Part shown: positions 52,334-60,636 of the stretch, piece by piece
Numbering within the stretch: position 1 is the first letter of the stretch
Layout of the letters: every line of letters starts with the position of its first letter
Origin: Fulvimarina manganoxydans
Lineage (GTDB): Bacteria > Pseudomonadota > Alphaproteobacteria > Rhizobiales > Rhizobiaceae
Direction: 5' to 3'
Length of the DNA stretch: 64,000 nucleotides
Assembly: GCF_900176465.1 (NCBI RefSeq)
Contig: NZ_FWXR01000011.1
Coordinates: forward strand, 62,001 to 126,000
Made by a program: the position numbers and the translations under genes
The notes under the pieces: model-generated
What the model saw: the letters and a program-made list of their open reading frames with translations, nothing else
Databases searched by the model: none
What the model was told of the DNA's origin: nothing

Positions 52334-53491
52334 TCATCCGACAATCGCATGGGGCACGAAGCGCGAGAGGTTGCGCGTGATGCGGCTCGTATCCTCGCGA
52401 AGGCCGAGGCCGCAGGCCGTCTCGCCGACGATCCAGGCCCCGAGAACGGCGTGGCGGCCGTCCGTCTCGAAGAGCCGCGTCAGCTCCTGGACGACGAACC
52501 CTTCCGCGCCATAGTCGCCCTCGGTCGTCTCGGTCTCGACGCCGTTCTCGATCACCGTGACATTCTCGCCCTCGCGCGAATGGAGCGGTTTCTTCACGGC
52601 ATTTTCCATCTCGCCGGCGCGCGGATCGTCGGCGAAATAGGCCGGGAGAAGGTTGGGATGGCCGGGCGCCCGCTCCCAGAGGAGGGGCAGGATCCCCTTG
52701 TTCGACAGGATCGCCTTCCAGGGCGGCTCGACCCATTGGGTTCCGGCGCGGGAAAGATGCTCGGCGAAAGGCTCGCGCAGCATGTCTTCCCACGGATAGA
52801 GCTTGAAGCAGAGATCGATCGTGCGATCGGACAGATCGGTGAAGCGGCTTGTCGCATCGACGCCGATCTGGCGGATATCGAGAAGCTCGGTGCGGTGGCC
52901 GGCCTGGACCGCGCAATCCATCAGATAGGCCGCCGTGCCGCGATCCTCGTCGCTTTCTGTATAAGCGGCGAAATGGAAGATCGCGTCCTTGGAGAAGGCG
53001 GCGAAGGCCTCGATCAGCGCTTCCTGGATCGAATTGAACTGATCGGCGTCCTCGGGCAGGGCGCCGGCCTCGATATTGTCGATCAGCCAGTTGTATTGAA
53101 AGAAGGCCGACTCGAAGATCGAAGTGGGCGTATCGGCATTGTATTCGAGGAGTTTCGCCGGCCCCGTGCCGTCATAGGCGAAGTCGAAACGGCCATAGAG
53201 GGGTTTGTCGCCCGCCTCCCACGAACGGCGAACGAGATCCTGCATCTCGTCCGGAATGGCGAGCCGGGTCATCATCGCCGGGTCGCGGACCACGTCGGCG
53301 ACGATGTCGAGGCACAGGGCGTGAAGCGCCTCGGCCGGGTCCTCGATCGCCTCCTCGATCTCGGCGAGGGTGAAGAGATAGGCCGCATCGTCGACCCAAT
53401 AGGGCTCGCCATACATTTCGTGAAAGCCGAAACCCACGGCCTCGGCTTTTTCGCGCCAGTCCGGCCGCTTGGCGAGGGCGATGCGTTTCAC
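52334..53491 (-). CDS. Glutathionylspermidine-synthetase-like ATP-grasp ligase (YjfC/YgiC type)
   Basis: A 385-residue ligase corresponding to the synthetase half only of E. coli Gsp; the N-terminal amidase domain is absent. Conserved sequence: GRFDFAYDGTGPAKLLEYNA, DTPTSIFESAFFQYNWL, FKLYPWEDMLREPFAEHL, then PPWKAILSNKGILPLLWERA and GEMENAVKKPLHSREGENV, which form the ATP/glutathione pockets in relatives. True Gsp joins spermidine to the glycine carboxylate of glutathione; stand-alone YjfC/YgiC proteins have an unknown substrate. It is the last gene of a five-gene run, five bases from the DUF1190 lipoprotein gene that encodes a Gly-Gly C-terminus. Confidence 0.9.
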   Translation of the reverse strand: MKRIALAKRPDWREKAEAVGFGFHEMYGEPYWVDDAAYLFTLAEIEEAIEDPAEALHALCLDIVADVVRDPAMMTRLAIPDEMQDLVRRSWEAGDKPLYGRFDFAYDGTGPAKLLEYNADTPTSIFESAFFQYNWLIDNIEAGALPEDADQFNSIQEALIEAFAAFSKDAIFHFAAYTESDEDRGTAAYLMDCAVQAGHRTELLDIRQIGVDATSRFTDLSDRTIDLCFKLYPWEDMLREPFAEHLSRAGTQWVEPPWKAILSNKGILPLLWERAPGHPNLLPAYFADDPRAGEMENAVKKPLHSREGENVTVIENGVETETTEGDYGAEGFVVQELTRLFETDGRHAVLGAWIVGETACGLGLREDTSRITRNLSRFVPHAIVG

Positions 53492-53495
53492 GCCG

Positions 53496-54077
53496 TCAGC
53501 CCCCGAAGAAGCCGCGCGAGGAGGAGCGCCCGCCGAAGCCCGAGCGCGACACCGTCCTCGTATTGACGTTGACCGGGCGGGAGACGCGCTGGCCGTTGGA
53601 GATCCCGCTTGTCACCATGTCGCCGGAGCGCGTCCGGTAGATCGGCCGGGAATAGCTGTAATTGGGGCCGCCCACATAATTGCGATAGGCGCCATAGCTC
53701 GCCAGATTGCCGATGGCGGAGGAGACCAGATAGCCGGTCATGAAGGGGATGAAGAAGGAGCCCGTATCGCTGCCGGCATTGGTGCTGCCATCGGCGGCCG
53801 CCACCGACTGGGAGGAGAGGCACCGCCCGTCGCCATATTCCTGTTCGCAGGCCGCCTGGCTGTTGAAGTGCGGCGCGCTCTGCAGATGGGCCTGGAGCGC
53901 GCGCTGATATTCGGCCTGGCAGATCTGCAGGTCGACCCCGCTCGCGGCGCATTCGGTCGGATTGTCGAAGACCACTTCGGTGGGCTGGTCGTCGCCGCAG
54001 CCGGTGAGGATCGCGGACGTCGCCGCGATCGTGCCGAGGGCGAGAAGCGGGCGTCGCCCAAGTTTTCTCTGGCGCAT
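53496..54077 (-). CDS. DUF1190 (YgiB/YjfM-like) lipoprotein with Gly-Gly C-terminus
   Basis: A 193-residue protein. The signal LLALGTIAATSAILTGC (lipobox L-T-G-C, Cys27) predicts lipid anchoring. VFDNPTECAASGVDLQICQA and FNSQAACEQEYGDGRCLSSQ are the cysteine-bearing DUF1190 segments, followed by a hydrophobic stretch (FFIPFMTGYLVSSAIGNLAS) and a Ser/Arg/Gly-rich tail ending S-R-G-F-F-G-G. The tail end is unusual and, I believe, similar to E. coli YgiB. It is adjacent to the ligase gene on one side and the DUF350 gene (22 bases) on the other. Proposed ligase target; unproven. Confidence 0.88.
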   Translation of the reverse strand: MRQRKLGRRPLLALGTIAATSAILTGCGDDQPTEVVFDNPTECAASGVDLQICQAEYQRALQAHLQSAPHFNSQAACEQEYGDGRCLSSQSVAAADGSTNAGSDTGSFFIPFMTGYLVSSAIGNLASYGAYRNYVGGPNYSYSRPIYRTRSGDMVTSGISNGQRVSRPVNVNTRTVSRSGFGGRSSSRGFFGG

Positions 54078-54099
54078 GTCTCGTCTCCTCCTCTCGTCC

Positions 54100-54501
54100 T
54101 CAATAGGTCATGCAGGCGGCATTGAGCAGGCCGACGGCGAGCGAGATGCCCGCATTCCAGACACCGGCCGAGATCTCGCCATTGGTGATCCGCTCATGCA
54201 GCTTGGTCATGGTCAAAGACGCGATGAAGAAGGCGAGAATCTGAGCCAGGACGCCGATGATCGACCAGATGATGAAATCGACGACGGAGACGGAATTGGC
54301 GGCGGCCGAAGCGAGCACGATGCCGAAGCCGAGGATCGAGCCGAGATAGGCGGTGACCGCCGCCATGTTGCCGGCTCGGATCAGCGTCATCTCCTTTTGC
54401 GGCGTCAGCGCGGAATAGACGAGCGCGAAGACCCCGTAGAAGACAAGGCCGAGGACGAAATAGGCGAGAAAGGCCGGCAGGCCCGCAACGTAACCGAACA
54501 T
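54100..54501 (-). CDS. DUF350 (YjfL-like) membrane protein
   Basis: A 133-residue integral membrane protein of four predicted helices: FLAYFVLGLVFYGVFALVYS, NMAAVTAYLGSILGFGIVLA, VVDFIIWSIIGVLAQILAFF and AGISLAVGLLNAACMTY. The pattern of a four-helix YjfL/DUF350 protein is clear. In E. coli it lies between yjfK and yjfM, the same order as here. Its function is unknown, but in PspA-linked clusters it is thought to act at the membrane. Confidence 0.88.
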   Translation of the reverse strand: MFGYVAGLPAFLAYFVLGLVFYGVFALVYSALTPQKEMTLIRAGNMAAVTAYLGSILGFGIVLASAAANSVSVVDFIIWSIIGVLAQILAFFIASLTMTKLHERITNGEISAGVWNAGISLAVGLLNAACMTY

Positions 54502-54589
54502 GGTGTCTTCAACTCCCTCCGGCGGCTCGCCTCGAAGGCGCCGGCCGCTCTTTCACGAAATGATGGTGACCCCGGCCTTCCGCGCGGTT

Positions 54590-55255
54590 TCAGATGCGCC
54601 TGACATCGGCCGGGCCAAGGCCGTAGCCCAGCATGAATTCGATCGAGCCGCCTTCGCGCGAGGTCCGCTGAGCGAGATCGCGCTCGATATTGATGAGCAG
54701 CATTTCCTGGGTTCGGCCGAGCGGGCGCGCATAGAGCATGCAGGTCTGATGGATCGAGCGTCGGTCCTGGCCGTCGGTCACGTCCTCGACGAATTCGACC
54801 AGATCGGCGCGCTCCTCGCCCTCGCCCCAATAGCGGTTGAAGAGAATGCCGTCGGCGTCGTAGCGCGGCTGGCCGATAAGGCCCGAGCGGCCGGTCCAGC
54901 GCTCCCATTCGCCATGGCCGGCCGGCACAACGCTGTCCCAAGGGTGATAGATGGAGATGTCCTCGATGGCATCACCCGGGCGTCCGGTGGCCGATAGGAT
55001 CTGCAAGAGGCGATCATTGTCGTCATAGTAGCGCGACAGAACGGTGTTGCCGTCGAGCCGGGCTTCGCCGAAGGCAACGCAGATGAAAGTGCCACCCTCG
55101 GGCAGCGCCATGCCGGGTTCGGCGCCCGCCGCGTCGGCCTCCACCGAAAGGAGATCGATCTCGATGGCGCCGCCGATGGGCACGCCGAGCGGGCCGCGTT
55201 CGGCCGGCAGATCGGCGCCGCTATCCTTCTTGCCGAACAGCGAGGAAAAGATCAT
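54590..55255 (-). CDS. DUF2491 (YjfK-like) protein
   Basis: A 221-residue soluble protein. MIFSSLFGKKDSGADLPAER and GPLGVPIGGAIEIDLLSVEA start it as in YjfK; SRYYDDNDRLLQILSATG, SIYHPWDSVVPAGHGEWERW and VTDGQDRRSIHQTCMLYARP are conserved-looking. The ATG overlaps the end of the channel gene, so both are translationally coupled. There is no signal peptide; the family has no known activity. Confidence 0.85.
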   Translation of the reverse strand: MIFSSLFGKKDSGADLPAERGPLGVPIGGAIEIDLLSVEADAAGAEPGMALPEGGTFICVAFGEARLDGNTVLSRYYDDNDRLLQILSATGRPGDAIEDISIYHPWDSVVPAGHGEWERWTGRSGLIGQPRYDADGILFNRYWGEGEERADLVEFVEDVTDGQDRRSIHQTCMLYARPLGRTQEMLLINIERDLAQRTSREGGSIEFMLGYGLGPADVRRI

Positions 55256-56310
55256 CGGGGCGCTCCGTTGAGCTTGGACCAATCGAAACTCGCCCCATCG
55301 AGGCGGTGATCGCAGATGTAATAGAGGGTGTCGCCGGACGAAATCGTGACGTCGTCGAGACAATTGAGATCGACCGTGCCGTTCTGCCCGATGCCGACCA
55401 GGGTCGCGCGATAGCCCTTGCGCAGACCGGTCAACGCTTGCTCATAGGTGAATGGCCCGGCCCGTTCCGGCACTTTGATGGAGTAGGCGGTGTCGGCGGA
55501 GGCGGCCGAGAGAAGCAGCTTGGCGACCTTGGACGAACCCGGATCGCGGGCCGAGCGCACCAGAAGCTCGGAGGAGAGCGAGGTGATCGTCTCAACGCGT
55601 TCGGCCTGACGCGACAGGATGTCGGCGGTCGCCTGATATTCGAAATGGGCGACCACATGGCTAGAGGGACAGACCGTCGTCGCGACGAGGGCGGCGGCGA
55701 GCGTTTCGTCGTCGTTTTCCCCGCGCACCACGATCGAGCGAGCGCCTTTCGCGCCGGCGCGCTCCAAAGCCTGAGGATCGGCAAGCCGCTGCGCTTTGAC
55801 GAAGTCGATCTCGCCGGGCATCGGATTGTCCTCGATCGACTTGGCGATCAAGACGGGCAGCGGCTCGTCCTCTGTGCGCTCGCCCGCGACGAGTTCGAGC
55901 ATGGCGCGGCTCGTTCCGTCCTGCCAGCCGAGCACGACGAGATGGCCTTCGCGCCCATGATAGTCGCCGAGACCTTTCATCTTCCGCCTCCAGACCTCGC
56001 TGATACCCGACAGAAGCTTGCCGAGCGTTGCGGTGAAGATCGCGATCGCCCCTGGCAGAATCCACAAAGCGGTGATCAGCCGGCCGGCATCGCTCGAAGG
56101 CGACAGATCGCCATAGCCGACCGTCGTCGCCGTCACCATGTAATAATAGACGAAGCCGACCGCGTCATCCGTCAGGGCGCTCTCTCCGGCGAGAGCGAGA
56201 AGGAGCCAGCTCACGAGGAAATGAGCGACCAGCATAAGGAGAAGGGCGCTCCAGGTGAGCTCGGCAAGCGCCACATAGGCACGGCGCAGAACCCTGGAAA
56301 AGACGGGCAT
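55252..56310 (-). CDS. Two-helix potassium channel with cytoplasmic RCK/TrkA-N-like domain
   Basis: A 352-residue ion channel. Helix 1 is at about 20-40 (WSALLLMLVAHFLVSWLLLA), the selectivity filter T-V-G-Y-G-D at residues 63-68, helix 2 at about 75-98. The cytoplasmic part starts HLVVLGWQDGTSRAMLELV, a nucleotide-binding-like domain (G-W-x-x-x-G-T), and has VRGENDDETLAAALVATTVC, as in RCK domains that gate MthK-type channels. E. coli's yjf operon has no such channel, but it occurs with DUF350/PspA genes in other bacteria. It is divergent from the DUF2170-PspA pair. Confidence 0.88.
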   Translation of the reverse strand: MPVFSRVLRRAYVALAELTWSALLLMLVAHFLVSWLLLALAGESALTDDAVGFVYYYMVTATTVGYGDLSPSSDAGRLITALWILPGAIAIFTATLGKLLSGISEVWRRKMKGLGDYHGREGHLVVLGWQDGTSRAMLELVAGERTEDEPLPVLIAKSIEDNPMPGEIDFVKAQRLADPQALERAGAKGARSIVVRGENDDETLAAALVATTVCPSSHVVAHFEYQATADILSRQAERVETITSLSSELLVRSARDPGSSKVAKLLLSAASADTAYSIKVPERAGPFTYEQALTGLRKGYRATLVGIGQNGTVDLNCLDDVTISSGDTLYYICDHRLDGASFDWSKLNGAPR

Positions 56311-56444
56311 CGCATTCCCTTTGCGCGTCTCGAACGAGCTTTATCGATCAGTCGGGCGAACCGGCCAGCTTCGATTGAACATAGGAATAGGCCCGATGTA
56401 AAACCGGGCGCCACGTCATTGTCCCAATGAGGAGAGAAACCCCT

Positions 56445-56876
56445 GTGGAACCCTGGAATCTGGCCAGTCTGACGGAGCTTTTCGCATCCGATCCGGAAGA
56501 GCTCGGCGATGTCGATGTGGAGATTGTCGAAGGCACCGAGGTGATTCGGGTCATCTTGAAGGAAAAAGGTGACCTCGACGTCCTGATCACCGCCTCCGGC
56601 GATCAGGTGCTGGCGAGCGTGATTCTCACTCGCGCGAACGACATTCCGCGCCGCGAGGCCTTCGACCGGATGATCCTTGCGACCCATAAGCTGGTACCGC
56701 TCTCGACCTTCGGCATCGTCACGATCGACGGCGAAGAATGGTATGAGCTGTTCGGCTCGCTCTCGGCCCATTCGAGCGAACATGCGATGGTCGAGGAAGT
56801 GGCCGTTCTCGCCGCCAATGCGGTGGATGCGGCCAATATGATCGAGGAATGGAAGAACGGGGAGTTCGGCCAATGA
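56445..56876 (+). CDS. DUF2170 (YjfI-like) protein
   Basis: A 143-residue soluble acidic protein. The GTG start (VEPWNLASLTELFA) is chosen because AGGAGAG lies eight bases upstream; the ATG at 56427 has none. DVEIVEGTEVIRVILKEKGD and LDVLITASGDQVLASVILTR, then LPLSTFGIVTIDGEEWYELF-like sequence, identify the family. It opens the + strand arm of the module, and its stop overlaps the PspA start (ATGA), so the two are made together. Possibly a PspA regulator; unknown. Confidence 0.85.
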   Translation: MEPWNLASLTELFASDPEELGDVDVEIVEGTEVIRVILKEKGDLDVLITASGDQVLASVILTRANDIPRREAFDRMILATHKLVPLSTFGIVTIDGEEWYELFGSLSAHSSEHAMVEEVAVLAANAVDAANMIEEWKNGEFGQ

Positions 56877-57616
56877 GCGTTTGGGGCAAGCTGTTCACCG
56901 CCGTGCGCGGCGGCGTCAACGAGGCGGCGGAGGCTGCGGCCGATACGCAGGCCCTGCGCATTCTCGACCAGGAGATTCGCGACGCCGAGAATTCCCTGCG
57001 TAAGGCGCGCTCTGATCTCGCCGGCATCATGGCCTCGGCCAAGCAGCTGGCGCGGCGCATCGCCGAGGCGAAGGAGAAGGAGGCCCGCGACATGGAATCG
57101 GCTCGGGCCGCCATGCAGGCCGGCCGCGAGGATCTTGCCCGGGGGCTCGCCGAGCGGATCTCCAAGCTTCGCGGCGACATCCAGCGCGACGAAGGCGAAT
57201 ATGAGCGCATGCAGACGAGCCAGCAGCAGATGATGCGGGCCGTCCAGGACACCGAGCACCGCTTGCAGCAGATGCGGCGCGAGGTGGAGAACGTGAAGGC
57301 CAACGAGTCGCTGATCAAGGCGCAGTCGGCGATCGCGCACTCCCAATCGGGCGTCAATTCCAAGCTCGGCAATGCGATGGACTCGCTGGAGCGCATTCGC
57401 AAGCGCCAGGACGACACGCGCGGGCGGATCGAGGCCGGCGCCGAACTCGCGGCCCTGGAATCGGGCTCGGACCTCGATCGCCAGCTTCTCGAAGCCGGCA
57501 TCGGCGGCAAGTCTTCGTCGGCCGACGACGTTCTCGCCCAGATCATGGGCGGCTCTTCGCAGCCTTCGATCGGCGCTTCGCGCGACCCGCTCTCGATCGA
57601 GCGCAAGGGCGAGTAA
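56873..57616 (+). CDS. PspA/IM30 family membrane-stress protein (YjfJ-like)
   Basis: A 247-residue coiled-coil protein. MSVWGKLFTAVRGGVNEAAE provides the amphipathic membrane-binding helix, followed by DAENSLRKARSDLAGIMASA and long heptad-like helices such as QQMMRAVQDTEHRLQQMRRE. PspA/IM30 proteins oligomerise on damaged membranes. No PspB/C/F-type genes are near, and no clear sigma-54 promoter was found, so regulation differs from the E. coli psp operon. A strong hairpin follows. Confidence 0.9.
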   Translation: MSVWGKLFTAVRGGVNEAAEAAADTQALRILDQEIRDAENSLRKARSDLAGIMASAKQLARRIAEAKEKEARDMESARAAMQAGREDLARGLAERISKLRGDIQRDEGEYERMQTSQQQMMRAVQDTEHRLQQMRREVENVKANESLIKAQSAIAHSQSGVNSKLGNAMDSLERIRKRQDDTRGRIEAGAELAALESGSDLDRQLLEAGIGGKSSSADDVLAQIMGGSSQPSIGASRDPLSIERKGE

Positions 57617-57642
57617 GGCCCCGCGTCAGACCATGAGACGAA

Positions 57643-57674
57643 AAACCGGCGCGGGACAGCTCCCGCGCCGGTTT
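57643..57674. terminator. Terminator after the PspA gene
   Basis: AAACCGGCGCGGGA and TCCCGCGCCGGTTT make a perfect 14-bp stem around CAGC, with A-tract and T-tract halves that would work in either direction. Confidence 0.8.
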
Positions 57675-57832
57675 GCATCTGCTGGGGATGGCAGCGAGGC
57701 CGCCGCTGCCCTCGAATCTCCTCACAGAGAGGCCGCTCGGACGATCCCTCGAAAGACCAGGCGTCCTGAATTTCGCTGCCGGGCCGGATTTGCGGGCGAG
57801 GCAGCGCCAGACGCGAGCAGATTTGGGCGCCC

Positions 57833-58486
57833 ATGACGACCGACCAAACCGACCCCCCGCCTTCAAAGCTCGAACCGGCCGTCTGGCTGATCGGCAACGC
57901 GCCGGTCGCGGAGGATCGCTCGCGGGCGATCGACGGGGCGGAGGTGGTTGTCCGGTTCAACAATGCCTTCGGCTTCGGCGGGGTCAATGGCGCGCGAACG
58001 ACCCATCTCTTCCTGATCAATTGCGGCGGGCAGGCCCGGGAATGGCTCGGCAATGCCCAATTGACCGAAGGCGCGGCGGTTCGGGGCGCCGATGATATCC
58101 TGTTGCCGATCCACCCGGCCAAGGACGATCTCTACAGGCCGCCCTTGACGGAAGCCGAGCGCCACGAGCCCGACGCCGTCAATATGGCGCACGCGATGAC
58201 CCTGATGCTGCGCGGCGCCGGCAAGCGCGTCGGCATCCTGCCGCCGGAGCTGTTTCTCAAAGCCTGCCGGGTCATCGGCTATGAGCGACCCGAACGGGGC
58301 ATGGCGGCGCCCTCGACTGGGCTAATCGCGCTCCTCTGGGCACTGGAAAACTTCGATCTGCCGATCGTCGCGACCGGCTTCGGCTTCGATGGCTGGCCGG
58401 GCCATCGCTGGGTGGCCGAGCGCGCTTTCTTCGAGACACTGCGGGACGAAGGCCGGCTCCTTATCCATCCGCTGGACCAGGGCTGA
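57833..58486 (+). CDS. Glycosyltransferase family 29 (sialyltransferase-like) protein
   Basis: A 217-residue protein. AVWLIGNAPVAEDRSRAIDG and VVVRFNNAFGFGG resemble the sialylmotif L region of GT29 enzymes, and APSTGLIALLWALENFDLPI resembles the motif S region. Similar small bacterial GT29-like proteins are poorly characterised; sialic acid transfer is not established for them. A catalytic-histidine candidate lies in GFGFDGWPGHRWVAERAFF. It opens the glycosyltransferase cluster. Confidence 0.7.
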   Translation: MTTDQTDPPPSKLEPAVWLIGNAPVAEDRSRAIDGAEVVVRFNNAFGFGGVNGARTTHLFLINCGGQAREWLGNAQLTEGAAVRGADDILLPIHPAKDDLYRPPLTEAERHEPDAVNMAHAMTLMLRGAGKRVGILPPELFLKACRVIGYERPERGMAAPSTGLIALLWALENFDLPIVATGFGFDGWPGHRWVAERAFFETLRDEGRLLIHPLDQG

Positions 58487-58653
58487 GCCGAAATCTTTGC
58501 GTTGCCGCGACCCGGTCTCCGCGTTCTGGCGCTGGGCCGGCCCTAACTGTCGGGACCAATCTCATCGACCGGTTTTCGCGTGTCCGCCAAAGCCCGTCAC
58601 ATCGCAAAGAGGCGACGGGACAAGCATTCGCCCGACCGCCGCTCAGAGGTCCT

Positions 58654-59748
58654 ATGAAACCCATTGCCTTCTTCGTCCATCATCAGGGCCGCGGCCACGC
58701 CAACCGGACCATGGCGATGGTCGAGGCGTTTTCGAAGGCACGTCCCGTCTCCGTCATCACAGCCGGGCCGCATCTGTTCGACGGCTTTTCCCGCGATATC
58801 GAACTCGTCGCCTTGCCGAACATGATCGGCGCCAGCGTTCCGACCTCGCGCCTTTATGCCGAGCCGACGCCCTCGGTCCTCCATTGCGTTCCACTCGGCC
58901 TGAAGGAGATGCGCGCCACCATGCGCATGATCCTCGATCATCTCGACGATCGCGGGGTGGGGCTCTTCGTCGTCGACGTCTCGTCCGAAATCGCGCTGAT
59001 GTCGCGCATCGCCTCCGTGCCCGCCGCCCAGATCCGCATGCATGGCGACCGCTCCGATGTCGGGCATCTGGGAAGTTACGAATCGAGCGTCGGAATGCTC
59101 GCGCCTTTCGACGAGCGACTAGAACAGGCCGACTATCCAGCGCATCTGAAGGCTAAGACCTTCTATTCCGGCGGGCTCTGCACCACCCGCGATCCCGTCC
59201 TCAGCCGGGAAGAGGCACGCGCGAAATTGGGCCTCGACCAGAACCGTGAGATCGTCGTCGTCCTGACCGGGGGCGGCGGCGCCGGGACGCCCTATGCGCC
59301 GCTCACCGTTGGGGCGCGGGCGCTCCCCGATGCCGAATGGCTGGTCCTCGGACCGACGCTGAAAGAGGGTCACGAGACCAATTTCGCCAATCTCAAGGAG
59401 CTCGGCTGGGTCCCGAACGTAACCGATCACTTGGCCGCCGCCGATATCGTCATCGCCTCGGCCGGCGACAATACGGTGACCGAGATCGCCCGCGTCGGCC
59501 GACCTTTCGTCGTCATGCCGGAATGGCGCTATTTCGGCGAACAGGCGCGCAAGGCCGAAGCCCTGGCCGCGCTCGACGCCGCAGTCCTTGCTCCTCGCTG
59601 GCCCGGCGATATTCCGAACTGGCAGGCGCTGATGAACGAGGCGCGCCGCCTTGATACGGCACGGATCGCAACGCTCTACGATCCGGACGCAGCCACAAAG
59701 GCAGCGGGCTGGCTGGAGCGCCTCACCGACGAGCTTTGGGATGAATGA
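58654..59748 (+). CDS. MurG-like glycosyltransferase (GT28-type)
   Basis: A 364-residue GT-B enzyme. The N-terminal motif AFFVHHQGRGHANRTMAMVE has the glycine-histidine loop typical of MurG and macrolide GTs. The C-terminal domain has IVVVLTGGGGAGTPYAPLTV, VPNVTDHLAAADIVIASAGD and NTVTEIARVGRPFVVMPEWR, the donor-binding pattern. The donor and acceptor are unknown. It is the second gene of the + strand arm and meets the convergent GT2 gene after 24 bases. Confidence 0.85.
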   Translation: MKPIAFFVHHQGRGHANRTMAMVEAFSKARPVSVITAGPHLFDGFSRDIELVALPNMIGASVPTSRLYAEPTPSVLHCVPLGLKEMRATMRMILDHLDDRGVGLFVVDVSSEIALMSRIASVPAAQIRMHGDRSDVGHLGSYESSVGMLAPFDERLEQADYPAHLKAKTFYSGGLCTTRDPVLSREEARAKLGLDQNREIVVVLTGGGGAGTPYAPLTVGARALPDAEWLVLGPTLKEGHETNFANLKELGWVPNVTDHLAAADIVIASAGDNTVTEIARVGRPFVVMPEWRYFGEQARKAEALAALDAAVLAPRWPGDIPNWQALMNEARRLDTARIATLYDPDAATKAAGWLERLTDELWDE

Positions 59749-59772
59749 CGGATAAAGCTTGTGGCTCTCTCG

Positions 59773-60636
59773 TCAGCTGAAGCGGACATGGCCCGGCTGG
59801 CGGGCCGCCGCGATCATCTCCGCATCCGGCTCGCGCAGGCAGACAATGTCGCCAGCCTCTTGCGACCACTCGATCAGGCCCGTCTCGGCAAGCTGACCGA
59901 GCCAGTAGGTCATGCACCATCGCCCATGTTTTTCGTGAAAGCGCCGCGCATTGCGGATGATCGAGCCGAAATGGTTGAGCGGTGGGATATGGACCGTGTG
60001 GTGCTGGTGATAGGCGCGGGCTCCTGCCGTCCACCAGACCGGGATTCCGGACTTGTCGAGACGGGCCGCTAGATCGGTTTCCTCGCCGCCATAGCCGACA
60101 AAGCGTTCGTCCATTCCGCCAAGCCGGTTCCATAAAGACTTTCGAAGGGCAAAGGACAGACCCCAGAATTCGCCCGCGTCCGGTTCTCGGCGCCAGCCTG
60201 TCGCCGGCATTCCCGGCTTTGAGGGATGGGCGATGCCGACGGCATCGAGGCTCGCGGTGTCGAGCGGATTCGTCACGGCGCCCTCCGGCAGATAGAGAAC
60301 CTCGCCCAGAAACAGGCCGTGCTCAGAGGCGCTCGCTCGCTCGAAGTTCTCGACGAGGGTCGGGCTGGCGATGCAATCGACGTCGAGAAAGACGAGCGTA
60401 TCGCCCTTCGCCGCCGCCGCCGCGCGATTTCTGGCCTTTGCGAGCGGCAGGGCTTGGCCGGTCACGGTCAGGGCGCGGACCGGCAGGCCGATCGCCGGCA
60501 GGTCCGGCTCGATCGTCTCCTGCATGAAGGCGATGACCAGTTCGTCGGGACGCCGCGTTTGCGCGGAGAGGCTTTGCATCAGATTGACGAGATGGGCGCG
60601 GCGCCCGCGCACGAGGGTCAGGACGCTGAGGCTCAA
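59773..60636 (-). CDS. Glycosyltransferase family 2 protein
   Basis: A 287-residue GT-A enzyme. VLTLVRGRRAHLVNLMQSLS and DELVIAFM begin the nucleotide-binding fold. DTLVFLDVDCIASPTLVENF contains the metal-binding D-x-D, GEFWGLSFALRKSLWNRLGG, and DERFVGYGGEETDLAARLDK the catalytic E-D region of the galactosyltransferase-like subfamily. The start overlaps the end of the sucrose-phosphate synthase gene (ATGA), so the two are coupled. Confidence 0.9.
   Translation of the reverse strand: MSLSVLTLVRGRRAHLVNLMQSLSAQTRRPDELVIAFMQETIEPDLPAIGLPVRALTVTGQALPLAKARNRAAAAAKGDTLVFLDVDCIASPTLVENFERASASEHGLFLGEVLYLPEGAVTNPLDTASLDAVGIAHPSKPGMPATGWRREPDAGEFWGLSFALRKSLWNRLGGMDERFVGYGGEETDLAARLDKSGIPVWWTAGARAYHQHHTVHIPPLNHFGSIIRNARRFHEKHGRWCMTYWLGQLAETGLIEWSQEAGDIVCLREPDAEMIAAARQPGHVRFS

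Noticed and set aside
52026-52514. Open frames across the 52 kb repeats
   Set aside because: They run through inverted repeats and into the antisense of the ligase gene; no domain is visible.
56311-56444. Sigma-54 promoter for the PspA pair
   Set aside because: No TGGC-N8-TTGC-like element was seen, unlike the E. coli psp promoter.
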